Shown here: piece after piece, positions 11,707 through 21,349 of the stretch
How positions within the stretch are numbered: the stretch's first letter is position 1
Layout: each line of letters opens with the position of its first letter
From: Dictyophora rubrovolvata
Taxonomy: Eukaryota; Basidiomycota; Agaricomycetes; Phallales; Phallaceae
Direction of reading: 5' to 3'
NCBI GenBank assembly: GCA_029959195.1
Contig: CP114118.1
Location: 1,922,001-1,986,000, forward strand
Length of the DNA stretch: 64,000 bases
The notes under the pieces: model-generated
Databases searched by the model: none
The model's input: only the letters and a program-made list of their open reading frames with translations
What the model was told of the DNA's origin: nothing
Position numbers and translations under genes: made by a program

Positions 11707-12806
11707 ATGTCCACAAACTCAGCGTTAGGTTTGAGACTACCAGTCGAGTCGAGCCGCAAAACTATAAGCTCGCTCAATTCTTTGATTCAAGGCCTATTCC
11801 ACACTCCGGAATGGTCTGGAACGTACTTGGACTTGGATTTATCTTCTTTCAATTTTCAAAGTAAACGTATTGCTTTTGACCATGAAACCGAAACAAGCCA
11901 CGATCTATCACGGTGCTCAAGCGAATCCACAGCTTCGTCCGCATCTGCTGTCTCTGAGGTCTCGGAGACTCGGAGTATGTGGTTCAATGATTCTCCCAAA
12001 GATAGTTTCGTCGAACTAGTCGACGACGGGGTTTCTATTCCAACTTTGGACTCCCATTCCCCTTCCCATTCCCATTCCCATTTCGTATCTTCTTTATCTC
12101 CAACCCACAACGGTTCACTCTATTTTGGGAGCGAAATTATATCTTCTCTTCTTTCTGGAGCTCACTCGCGCTCGTCTTCCATATCTTCCACTCGTTCAGA
12201 CCTTTCTCCAATATTCGTCCCACCGGATGTCGACTCTAGTCGAAGTGTCCAATCCTCTGAAGCCGACCTGTCCCTTTCCGATTGCTTGGATGACGAACTC
12301 CTATGCTCCCCTTTGGAGTCTTTCGCGGCGATCTGCTGGGATTCTGCTGTGAAAACGGATGAATGTCAGGCTATCGTTGCAGAAGAGAAACAACAGGAGG
12401 AAGATGTAAAAACAGTAGAGACGTTCGATTTTTACAATCCGCTGCAATACGACGAGTATGACGACGACGACGACGATGATTCAATGGGGGACGACTATCC
12501 ATCTGGGATGGATATTTTGTCAATAGAATATAAACCGGTTACTACTTCAGATGTGAGCACCAGGTGATTCATTCATTATTAACAGAATATATTAACCCTT
12601 TTTAGGGCAATCAAGTCGCACCTTGGATGCATGTACCAAAGAAAGCTTTATCTATCCTTAATCTTCCGGAAGACCATACATTTCTTTTGAGAGATTACAA
12701 ACATAGTTCGGCAGGACCGTACCCGTACCAAAGAACCGCTTTTGTTCCGGCTATAACAGGGAAGTGTAGGAAAGTGATGAAGTCGATTAAAGAACTGTCC
12801 GCATGA
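11707..12806 (+). CDS. unrecognised acidic, Ser-rich protein
   Basis: Two exons (11707-12552 and 12606-12806; the intron begins GTGAGC and ends TTTTTAG) give 348 residues. The protein is mostly disordered. It has Ser-rich runs (RCSSESTASSASAVSEVSE), an SHSPSHSHSH repeat and an acidic block (YDEYDDDDDDDSMGDD, about residues 243-258). The second exon encodes a better ordered C-terminus (WMHVPKKALSILNLPEDH...AGPYPYQRTAFVPA). Composition suggests a regulatory or nuclear protein, but no domain is visible and I do not assign a function. The long leader with a TATA box and UTR intron suggests it is well expressed and regulated. Confidence 0.6.
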
Positions 12807-12947
12807 TGTTGTTTTATGTTATCCATGTAATGCAACTATCTAGTTTACAAAAAGTACTAATATGTAGTCCTTTGCTGTGAAGGTTAGAAAATGAAACGAC
12901 TTGAAAGAACTTTGGAAAACGCAATGTAATGCTCTCGGAAAAGTATG

Positions 12948-14019
12948 TTACAAACTGGAGAGGGTGGTGTTATTCCAGGAAAGACCATTCCATTTGAGCA
13001 CCAATTCGGGAGGTTTGTCGTCCTTTGTAGAAGGGGTTGTACCAAACACGTCAGTAACCAACAAGGAGACATCCTCATCACGATAATTTCTATGAGTGTT
13101 ATTGTCTCGATAAATCTCGCGAGCATAAGCGAGTTTAGTTACGACGTCGACACCCAATTTACGGCCTTCTTCTAGAGTGAGAGGATTCTTCCTTATGCAA
13201 AGAACCATGTATGCGGAGTGAAGCCATTCCGGGATATCGCACTGCAAAGCTATGGCAACCTTTTGAACTGGATCGATTTTGAAATCTGACAGTTCGGCAA
13301 TGGCGAGAGCGCGGATGTCGTCAAAGAGCCAGCGGGTTGCGAGCTGTAATATGGAAATCCATTCAGGAAGACTGGCTGAATACTTTCCAACAACAGAAGG
13401 GTAGAGAATAGATAACAGCCGTTCGAAATCTATGGCTTTGACGTTATCCAAGCGGATGCTGTCGCGGTGAAGACATTAGCCAAACCCAAATGAACACTCG
13501 AAAAAAAAAAACAGTTTTACGGATTTTGGTCGCTGGAACCTTCGGCAGACTCTCCAGGAACTGGGGGCATTTCGAACTGGTCGAAGGACGGATGAACAGA
13601 GTTTAAAAACAAATTTAATTTAATCCTGACCATGTCTCTAAACACGGCGGAATGTCTCATTAATAGACTACGGTGCACGTTGAACAGGGTATCTTGAACC
13701 TATGGTACCTATTCCAGTAATTGAAAAATGTAGAATTTGGTTTGCAACGCATACCAAGAATATAACTTGATCATTCTCGAAATAATACGTTTTATGCCTT
13801 CGAAGGGTGCCTGTGAGCGGGAGCGGTGAAGGGGGAATGCTTCCCTCCGGGGTTGGAGGAGAATCCGACCTCGTCCAGTCTGATAAGTTTGGAAATGAGC
13901 GAATAAAATTTCTTCAAGAATGCAACAATACCTGCAAGCGAGACGATGGTGCTTTCTGTGGCCGTGGAGGGAAGTATCGGGGGTAAAGGGGCACAAGAGT
14001 CGTTGCCAGTGGTAGCCAT
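12948..14019 (-). CDS. BTB/POZ domain protein of the basidiomycete-expanded type
   Basis: Four exons (13932-14019, 13755-13879, 13521-13699, 12948-13458) splice in frame to exactly 300 residues. After a disordered Pro/Ser-rich N-terminus comes the BTB fold: RRHKTYYFENDQVIFLVQD, then NVHRSLLMRHSAVFRDM (the folding core H..L...S..F). Next is the characteristic MPPVPGESAEGSSDQNP segment and VKAIDFERLLSILYP. The C-terminal half is helical (LPEWISILQLATRWLFDDIR), as usual in this large family. These proteins are thought to mediate protein contacts, sometimes as Cullin-3 adaptors, but no partner can be inferred here. The start lies only 84 bp from the divergent PARG-like gene. Confidence 0.85.
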
Positions 14020-14103
14020 GTGAAGGAAACCCTAGCCTGAGGGCGTGGAAATCCTAATGAAAATGGTTCCGAAACCGCGTCACTAGCCTCAGCTCAGTCT
14101 TGA
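14020..14103. promoter_or_regulatory. very short bidirectional promoter (84 bp)
   Basis: Only 84 bp separate the divergent start codons of the BTB gene (14019) and the PARG-like gene (14104). Both leaders and core promoters must fit here or overlap the opposite coding region. No TATA box is visible. Confidence 0.45.
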
Positions 14104-15069
14104 ATGTCATCGCGCTCGCAGCGGGTGCAAATTGCACAAACAACACTCGGTGCTATCAAGAATGGCTCTTTCATTGCAAATGGCCGAAGCTACACGCTTC
14201 CGGCGGTGAACGCCAACAACGCCAACAACGCCAACAACAACACTGTTCTGTATCGTCCGGGCGACTTGTCCAACTGGCATACTACTGCTAATTCATCCAG
14301 TACTAGTACTAGTAGCACTACTACCCGCGATGCACCCCAAATATCAGTCTTACAGCTTTCTACGCTCGAGTCGGCTGCACTACTTTCTCAAATGCTAGAT
14401 CTGGATGACGACAAACCAGACGCAGACTCCAAATCCAACAGAATCGGCGTCCTAAACTTTGCGTCTGCGACAAAGCCTGGCGGCGGCTTTCTCGCCGGCG
14501 CACAGGCACAAGAAGAAACAATCGCTCGTTCATCAACGCTATACCCGTCACTGATATCAGAAACAGCCGGAGACTTTTATGTCACGCACAAGAGAGACAA
14601 TCGAGGTTGTTATTATTCTCATTCTATCATATGGTCACCTGGCGTAGCCGTGTTCAGAAACGATAACGGAGACTGGCACGAGCCTTATTCCATTGACATT
14701 GTAACTTCACCTGCAGTGAACGCGGGCGTCGTACGCCAGCGCGCCGTCGATCTTACTCAGGAGCAAGTAAGAATCGAGGCAGTCATGAAGGAGCGCATGT
14801 CCCGGATCCTTTACGTCTTCGAAAACCATCGAGTCAAGAATCTAGTCTTGGGATCATTTGGCACGGGTGTATTCAAAAATTCCGTCGCCATGGTCGCAAA
14901 ACTATGGTGCGAACTGTTGGGTCCAGGAAAACGCTTTTCCCAGTCTTTCGAAAGAATTATTTTCGGAATTATTGATGCTCGGACGTGTGAGGTATTTAAG
15001 GAGACATTCCAAGAGGTGTCCAGTAAGTCGACTATATGCAGCGGTGTGCCACATACATCTGTCAATTGA
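14104..15069 (+). CDS. microbial-type poly(ADP-ribose) glycohydrolase (TIGR02452-like macrodomain)
   Basis: A single open frame of 321 residues carries the bacterial-type PARG signature KPGGGFLAGAQAQEETIARS (GGG...QEE) near residue 125, with the catalytic Glu in QEE. Downstream are SSTLYPSLIS, SPAVNAGVVRQR and the C-terminal LVLGSFGTGVFKN loop of the macrodomain. Such enzymes cleave poly(ADP-ribose) chains. The N-terminus (GAIKNGSFIANGRSYTLP) also fits the family. A 9-bp tandem repeat at 14209-14243 encodes an Asn/Ala run inserted before the fold. The last codons are uncertain: GTAAGT at about 15023 paired with CTATAG near 15082 would replace the last residues with a short alternative tail. 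It is intronless or nearly so, unlike its neighbours. Confidence 0.85.
   Translation: MSSRSQRVQIAQTTLGAIKNGSFIANGRSYTLPAVNANNANNANNNTVLYRPGDLSNWHTTANSSSTSTSSTTTRDAPQISVLQLSTLESAALLSQMLDLDDDKPDADSKSNRIGVLNFASATKPGGGFLAGAQAQEETIARSSTLYPSLISETAGDFYVTHKRDNRGCYYSHSIIWSPGVAVFRNDNGDWHEPYSIDIVTSPAVNAGVVRQRAVDLTQEQVRIEAVMKERMSRILYVFENHRVKNLVLGSFGTGVFKNSVAMVAKLWCELLGPGKRFSQSFERIIFGIIDARTCEVFKETFQEVSSKSTICSGVPHTSVN
14209..14243 (+). repeat. 9-bp tandem repeat encoding an Asn-Ala tract
   Basis: The unit AACGCCAAC is repeated three to four times inside the PARG-like coding region. It encodes N-A-N repeats in what is probably a flexible loop before the macrodomain core. Copy number is likely to vary between strains. 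Confidence 0.7.
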
Positions 15070-15246
15070 AGTTACGCTATAGGCAAGAGCATATATACAT
15101 ACTAGTATGTACTGGTGTGACGAACGTGTAAACTCTTTAGACCGCGTATTTTTATAGTATTTGAACTTTCTTGTTGTGGTGTACATTCCAATTGTGCAAT
15201 ACATATGTATGTATAAAATATTACGTGATAATACTTTTCTTGCCAG

Positions 15247-16493
15247 CTAACCAGGGGTACGGGGAGAAAGCAGCCCTTGTTGTAATTCCAGGTTGCCTTC
15301 ACGGTCTGCAGATTTCTGGCTCCTAAGGTTTTTCCAACTATCACTTATCGCATTTGTGATTTCCTTCACGGCCTTATCCCGAGTCTGCCATATCGTATGT
15401 TTTTTGCTGTTAATTCTGTCAATGCGTACTCGGTCTTGCGAGTCCACAATGGTGAGGAGGCATAGTATAGTCGCCAAAATGGAACCCAACGCCGTGCTGG
15501 CACTGATGCAAAACATAATAATCACTAGTGTATTGTCATCGTCAAATTGAAAGCACAGCTCAGAGGGAAGGAAATCGTACTCTGAAGCTTCGATGCCTGT
15601 TCTACGCTACTTCCTCCAAGAAGTGCACCAGTCATCATTCCAGGAATAGCAATAATCCCTATGACACTATAATGGTGTTATCAGAGTCTTAACCCCGTTA
15701 AACAGAATATTAAATTCACCTCATTTGATTCACTGTAGGTGTCAGTGCAAGTAATAAGGCATTTTGAGCAATAGGTAAGCAGGCTTCCCGCCTGGACGCT
15801 CCGAAGGCCAGATAAGTTTCTATCTTGTCCTTATTCTCGTGGACTTCTTTTAGGACCACGGAGAGTGATACCACAACGCCAGCAACCGTAGCACCGGCAA
15901 GCATTCCCACAATTGGAACTAGTGAAAAAGAACGATCCATGAGAACAAACGGGGTTTATTAGTTTAAGGTAATAACACGCAACTGTATTGGTCTGGCCTC
16001 CAAAATGGTTCTACAGACATGATGAAGCGTGTCGTTATGAGTGAAATTGGTATTGTGGAGGTTATCATGGCCGTCAAAACAGCTGGAAACTACTGGAGGT
16101 GTCAGTACAACCTTAGGGTCGATGATAACTAGATGCCGTACCATATAATGATGTCGCCTCGGAGAACGATTTAGTACCGTTTCAATGGCACCGAGGGTAT
16201 TCAAAAGACCTAAGCGAGGAAGAGCAGTTCAACGAGGCAACCTTTCCCGTTCAACCGCTTTACTCACATGCAATGGCTGCTACAGCCCACGGCTGATTGG
16301 TTTCGAAAACACTCTTCAAAACCGCGGCCATGACGGCAAGTTGCACGACGCATCGTATGGATGCAGTGACGAGGGAAGAGCCAATTTTAAGGCCCCAAGC
16401 ATATGAAATTACCGCGTCAAGAGCGATGAGTGTGAATCCGAACAGAATGTTGAGCCATGTCAAATTGGTGGTTTGACTTGAGGAGACGTCCAT
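15247..16493 (-). CDS. UPF0014 family membrane protein (FetB / ALS3-like permease)
   Basis: The family includes bacterial FetB, the permease of a putative iron exporter, and plant STAR2/ALS3. The start ATG at 16493 gives MDVSSSQTTNLTWLNILFG and the first membrane segments. Exons then join to LLNTLGAIETVLNRSPRRHH, FPAVLTAMITSTIPISLITT, IPIVGMLAGATVAGVV, the family hallmark ETYLAFGASRREACLP, SVIGIIAIPGMMTGALLGG and LQMIIMFCISASTALGS. A cytosolic tail rich in Lys/Asp/Glu ends at 15247. Each join uses GT-AG introns of about 50-65 nt and keeps frame. No ATPase partner is encoded nearby, so transport energetics and substrate are unknown. Family assignment is firm. Confidence 0.85.
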
Positions 16494-16838
16494 TCAGTGA
16501 AGAGAGAAAAAGTAGGAAACGAGCTGAAAAGCGAAAGAATGATCCAAGTGAAATTGGGCTCCATATAGAAGGATCTATTGGTGCCTTACAAAAATAGAAT
16601 GGGGCGTCACGTTCGACATGACTGGCCAATCAGAAACAGCTCACGTGGTGCCTGTTGCTTATCTGATAAAAAAAGATCTGTACGGGATCTAATCGAGGAC
16701 GGTTATTCGCATTACACTAAAAATAAAAGCTAGTTTCCCTTGCGGCTTCAAAAATGAGTGCCAGCGAGAAGGAATATATACACAGTATGCTACAGGACTA
16801 GAAAAAAACAGAGCAGAATATCGCAGGGTCATGTCCTG
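16494..16838. other. intergenic region upstream of the UPF0014 gene
   Basis: These 345 bp lie between the UPF0014 start and the 3' end of the roadblock gene, and so hold the UPF0014 promoter. I see AT-rich stretches and a GATAAAAAAAGATC segment near 16662 but no coding exon that I can support. Confidence 0.35.
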
Positions 16839-17340
16839 TCATGTCATGGCAGGGTTCTGCAATACAACTAATATATACCTCGGATCTTGTTACAGGATTG
16901 TGTCAGAGAATCAATCAATCAGATGGGAAAGTGCAGCTCTAACCTGGGGATACGAGTAATTCATGACGGATAGTCCGGATTCTCATAAATCGGACCTGAT
17001 CCTTTTTAAGAAGAGAGGGAGAGAGAGAGTCAAGGGCAATAAGAAACAAGGCGTCGATAAACCACAGAAAACGTACTGATTCCCCTCCGCCTACATCTTG
17101 TAGACCGGACGTGCAAGTATCTACAATTCTTTTTACAGCCTGAGCATATTTCTTTCCCTGTTCTCCTTCGAACACGACACCAGCATATCGAATGATGCTA
17201 ACCGGCTCAGAAGTGCGCGATAATACTAGATACCCGAGCACAGATCGATGCGAGATTAAAGTTGCTAACGTTTGTTCTAGCTCAGGAAGGGCCATTGCGG
17301 CGGGTGCAGACCCAGACACGGATGCCGATGAACCTGACAT
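16839..17340 (-). CDS. dynein light chain, roadblock/LC7 type
   Basis: Three exons (17077-17340, 16944-17001, 16839-16885) give exactly 122 residues. The chain reads ELEQTLATLISHRSVLGYLV, then TSEPVSIIRYAGVVFE, then DQVRFMRIRTIRHELLVSP and a last short exon encoding DPRYILVVLQNPAMT. This matches roadblock light chains (helix, strand, then FLRIRSKKHEIMVAPD, then YLLIVIQNP). They dimerise on the dynein intermediate chain and help load cargo. The N-terminal Ser/Ala-rich extension of about 20 residues is typical of fungi. The start ATG 17340 is chosen because no upstream ATG keeps the frame without a stop or a forced intron. It is divergent from the gene starting at 17568. Confidence 0.85.
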
Positions 17341-17567
17341 TGAGGACAAAGTATTAGTAAAACTGGGTATCACAGCTCCTTGTAACGGCTTGGAAATAAA
17401 TATTGAGAAAAGTATATCGTGTAATCGAAGGAGATTGTTGGAGGGAAAACTTACCATTGCCAGCAAGGCTCACTAATTTTTTGGTGCGTGCGGAGTTCCA
17501 AAGTGTCAACGAGTGCGGAGTCGAGGCGGCCGGACTCAACTTTTGGACAGCAGTAAAACATCCCTCG

Positions 17568-18410
17568 ATGTTTCGACCTCTCGCGTCCTTGGGTGTAAAG
17601 CGCGAAATTTATTCACGGCGACCCGACTGGTGGGCAAAGTATACATGTTCGTAGTCTCATAATCACTATTTTGCTTGGCAAAAATAAATACTACACACCT
17701 CTCACTCTACCGCTTTACCTAGGGCCTATGATAATGGGAATAGCCGTATGGACGTAAGACCCGCATTCCACGTACTGGGAATATACTCCTTAAATACCCT
17801 TCCACAGTGCTTTAGGTGCGGATAACATCATGAAACGGTGGACACAGAAAGTCGAGCATCCCGCTGAAGGGGACGGTCCTTCCGATGCTACCAAACCTGC
17901 TGAACGAGAACTTCGCCCATTCCATCAGAGAACAGTCGTCTCTCTCGCTATAGTCGGATTTGGTACTGGTTTGGGAATATTGTTTCTCTCAGGAAGATCG
18001 CGGATTGTTAAACGAATACACGGGGTCTTCCCACCAAGTGTGAATCCAGGCAAAGGAACTGTAACTCCTAGCGGTGAAATGTCCCATTTAGCACTAGAAA
18101 CCTTCGGGAGCTTCACTGGCAAAGAAAAAACATTTCCCAAAGAGCTATGTCAACTCATGTTCCCTCCAAGTATTATTCTTTCCCATCTTTTATAGTATGC
18201 ATTTTATGCTCATCGAAAAACTTTCCAGAAAGTAACGAATTACGTCTAAAAGTCCAAGGCGATACTGTCTATTGGCTAGGACTAGATAATGCAAAAATTG
18301 AAGGACAATCGATGTCCGACGCAGCGGCTGCTCGTGATAAACTAAAAGAATTGATAGAAAGCAAGCGAGCTAGTAAACGGAAAGGAGGACCTCTTGTCCG
18401 AAATAAATAA
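17568..18410 (+). CDS. unrecognised single-pass membrane protein with a mitochondrial-type presequence
   Basis: Three exons (17568-17638, 17808-18169, 18229-18410) splice in frame to 204 residues. The N-terminus MFRPLASLGVKREIYSRR is Arg-rich and free of acids apart from one Glu, like a matrix-targeting presequence. One hydrophobic segment (VVSLAIVGFGTGLGILFLSG, about residues 74-93) should span a membrane. The C-terminus folds as a small alpha/beta part (LRLKVQGDTVYWLGLDNAKI) and ends in a basic tail. I place it tentatively in the inner mitochondrial membrane. The layout resembles assembly or import factors, but I recognise no family. The first intron (169 nt) is long for this genome and may hide a small extra exon. 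Confidence 0.55.
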
Positions 18411-18550
18411 TTTCACTTCAGAATTATAAGGCGAACGCGTGAACTAGTCACAACTCCAGTCAATATTTACTTTTGCGTGAGAATATTTCGGGTCAGGTCT
18501 TCATTTCAACTTGAAGCTGCACACTATTTTTGGTTTAACCAAAAATAATA

Positions 18551-18981
18551 ATGAGAACTCGCGTTTTCGATGTCCTTCAACGAACAACAGTTCTGGTATC
18601 GTAGCTCTGATTCAGAATTATCTCCGAAGTGCTGTAGTAACTCTGAGTTTCTTCTAGGCTTTAGTCGGTCTGAGTGCATGTGGTTTAGGGACGGCGTACT
18701 TTGTCCATCAAGACACGCTTGCAAGGGGAAGAGGTAAGGATGTCGACTATCATCTTGAATAGCTCTGAAACGAATGGACATTAACATTCTGAGCTAGCGG
18801 CAAGTCTCACATTCTGATACCTAGTGAACTACCATCTCAACCAGTCTCTCTCTTTCAGATTATGGCACAGCGGGAAGAGGCTAGACTGAAAGACGTGGTC
18901 GAAGCCAAACATGAAGAGGATTTAGCGAACCAGGCTCAAGCAAACATTCTAGCAAGATCAGACTCTAAAAACATAGTCTAA
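18551..18981 (+). CDS. small COX14-like mitochondrial inner-membrane protein
   Basis: Three exons (18551-18595, 18658-18733, 18845-18981) give 85 residues. The start MRTRVFDVLQRTTVLALVG resembles fungal Cox14 (DTLHRLTVLTLVG), followed by one membrane segment (LSACGLGTAYFV) and a charged helical tail (AQREEARLKDVVEAKHEED). Cox14 couples Cox1 synthesis to cytochrome oxidase assembly. The third exon could instead begin 14 nt later at the ATTATGGCACAG junction with a different donor, but only the 18845 acceptor keeps the frame. The match is short, so the name is tentative; the gene looks real. Confidence 0.5.
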
Positions 18982-19104
18982 CCTTTCCAACTTCCAAAAT
19001 CTTGAGCTTTCTGATTCCCCAAAAATGACTAGCAAAGAAAGGTATGCAATATATATCATACAACGGTAATTTACATGTTATTTTAGTTTGATCATTCAAA
19101 AAAA

Positions 19105-20597
19105 TCACCCCGCTAAAATGACCGTATTGTCCGACTCCTGGTTGACTTGAGGGGGCTGAGAATCGGGCCATTCATTTGAGCGTAGTACAGCTGTTTGTTC
19201 AAAAGTCACCTCTCCTTCCTCTTCTTTGCCTAGTGGCCCCAAAGGAAAAGGCGAACCATTTGAGGTAGTAGATGGCGGTGTACCTTCATATGCTGAACTT
19301 GAAATAGGCTTTGCTTCTCGTCGTCGAAGCCGATCTATTACTGCTTGCCATTGACCTTGTAATGCCGGATTAGTTCGTATCTCCTTGTCTATAATGAGCT
19401 TTTCCATCTCGCTTGTTAGTGCTTGTATGGTCTCTTCCGAAGGGATAAATGGAGTCAGTGGGAGAGCGAAAGAGTCAGTCACGAAATTTGATACAGCGGA
19501 AGAGCCATGCATCGAGTGAAGTTCTAAAGAGATTAGTCTGGTGACTATCGCAAGGTCAATGTGAAACATTTAGACAAAGAAGTAATGCATACCTTCTTGG
19601 TCTGTTGTCATAGCTAATAAGGCTAGTTTGTCGATAAGAGGTTTAGCCATTGCCAACGCTTCAGCAGATATCCCAGCTGGTGCGGGGAGTAATACGGGTA
19701 TAACTCTTGCGATGGCGATCGAAAGGCTCATGTATAATTGATGTAGGAATGAAGTATACTGATAGGAAACCCTCCTATGAAACCAAGAAGAGCAGGGGAA
19801 GAAGCTTGGAAGGAAATCGAAAATATCGGAAGAGGTATTGAGGATGAGACATAGTTCAGTAAAGAATAATGTACAAAGGAGAAGATTTCGCCACTTTGTA
19901 CAGAAATTTGAACGAACAACCACCGCGAAAGGAACAGTCAAACTCACGTATGCGCCAGTATCCCCCACTCCAAATATAGACCATATTACTAGGAAACCGA
20001 TGGTACCAATGTAATATCCGCTAGATGCAAGAAGACCATGTTTAATGTACTCTCTATGCGTAGCACATCCCTTCCACGTCATGGCGCTTGGCCCGAATCT
20101 CAATGGAGAAAGTAAGTAAAGAGAGATGAACCTATTTTTCACCCAAAGAATACACACCTATCATATGCAAATCTTTTCAAAGGATCCCTTAAAGATTCAT
20201 AGGCGTCTCTAACAGCAATGAAAAAGGGTTCACCCGATGGGCCAACTCGGTCTGGATGATTTCTCCTTGCAAAATGTCTAAAAGCGACTTTCAACGTCTG
20301 TTCATCGGCGGTGGGATCCACACCTAGAGCATCGTAAAAGTTCGAGGGCATGGTGATGAAAGAATGAATTGTTGTAACTAGAAGATATGTGATCATCGTA
20401 AAAGCATAACAATAGCGGTAAATCATTGCCGCTTGAACGGTGCCTTTAGGAGGAGGTCGATAACTTGGATTGATTTTAAGCCTCAAGCGTACAAAGCAGA
20501 TAAATACGACGTTTGTGATTGAATTTGGTAAAATAAGCCATCCCACATAAATCAACGAAGACCGAATTAAAGGCGAGGATACGGCTTGCGCGACCAT
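19105..20597 (-). CDS. membrane-anchored DnaJ (J-domain) co-chaperone
   Basis: Four exons (20158-20597, 19948-20098, 19593-19893, 19105-19523) total exactly 437 codons. The J-domain lies at about residues 80-145: FYDALGVDPTADEQTLKVAF, the invariant HPD in RRNHPDRVG, and ESLRDPLKRFAYDRFG. Membrane segments flank it: SLIYVGWLILPNSITNVVF near the N-terminus, GYYIGTIGFLVIWSIFGVG, and later NLLLCTLFFTELCLIL and SLSIAIARVIPVLLPAP. The C-terminal part is helical and acidic. This arrangement matches a fungal ER-type J-protein family that stimulates Hsp70 at the membrane. Which face of the membrane holds the J-domain cannot be told from sequence. The start at 20597 (MVAQAVSSPLIRSSLI) is followed directly by the first membrane segment. 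Confidence 0.8.
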
Positions 20598-20650
20598 AAG
20601 GCACCTAGAACATTTCAAATCAATTAGCAGCAGGAACAGCAAATTAATAA

Positions 20651-21092
20651 ATGAGTGAAGTCAGTTATAACAAGGTCATTTCATTTCCAAGCATCGCGCC
20701 ATTGCAATTGCCACATAGAAAAAGTATATCAGTTTATTACCACACGCTGAGCTTCTATCTCGCAGCCCAACGAAAATCATAAACCTATGTTATTGTGGGC
20801 CAGAAAGAAAAAACCACTGCTAGGACCGCCTCAACAAATATCAGCTTGATTTTGAGAAGCTCGGCAGGCGTTGGCACTGGAAAGAACAGCCCAGAAAGTG
20901 ATTCAAGAAAACCACTAGCGGATTGTTGCTTTCCTCAAATATGGTCTTCGTCCTTTACCAATACGGAGTAGCTTTTCACGCATCGGTCGTTTGGAAGACT
21001 GGTTTATATATGTCCCGCCTTACAATGTAACGCGTCTACTCGAGCAGCACATTGAGGAAAGGACGAGTAATATAGCGTGGCAATTGCAATGA
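20651..21092. other. unresolved small locus: competing exon readings on both strands
   Basis: On the plus strand, an acceptor at 20917-20918 opens a 57-codon exon (20919-21092: RIVAFLKYGLRPLPIRSSFS, GRLEDWFIYVPPYNVTRLLE) ending in TGA. A GT donor at 20870 would join it in phase to an upstream frame. On the minus strand, the region also offers an Arg-rich mitochondrial-like start near 21102 (MTLRRPSLQLPRYITRPFLN) joined in phase to SSKRPMREKLLRIGKGRRPY, and a separate 49-codon hydrophobic frame at 20786-20940. All have normal codon use, and I cannot decide between them. The locus lies between the divergent J-protein start (20597) and the SulP stop (21350). Confidence 0.3.
20701..21090. repeat. 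inverted repeat arms (14 bp exact, about 34 bp imperfect) around the unresolved locus
   Basis: ATTGCAATTGCCAC at 20701-20714 is found reversed as GTGGCAATTGCAAT at 21077-21090. Similarity continues outward for about 20 bp at roughly 65% identity. Eight of the 14 bases (ATTGCAAT) are themselves palindromic, so part of the match is cheap. It may be a hairpin, the ends of a small decayed element, or chance. Confidence 0.4.
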
Positions 21093-21349
21093 CGGGCGAC
21101 GCAAGGTCATCCCTTTTACTAGAATATTCCATCACAGAAGTTGATTTTGAAATACACATACCTATTTAAATGTAGAAATAGTTTATGATCGAAATTTCTG
21201 AGGTGTAGAATGTGGAAGACGTCGCAATTCTAAGCGACGGGTAGACGCGACAGAGTTTCTCGGTAAAGTCCGGATGTATAATCAAGAAGTTATTGTATAA
21301 GATCATGCATGCTACATAGATTAAACGGATGGTTCATAATGTAACGGCT

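Noticed and set aside
17642-17807. Extra internal exon (GGCCTATGATAATGGG...) in the 17.57 kb gene
   Set aside because: It would need to begin at 17721 and carries in-frame stops in the required phase; a single 169-nt intron is simpler.
18965-19171. 68-codon minus-strand frame beside the COX14-like gene
   Set aside because: It overlaps the 3' exon of the COX14-like gene and the end of the J-protein gene, has no splice context and resembles no family.
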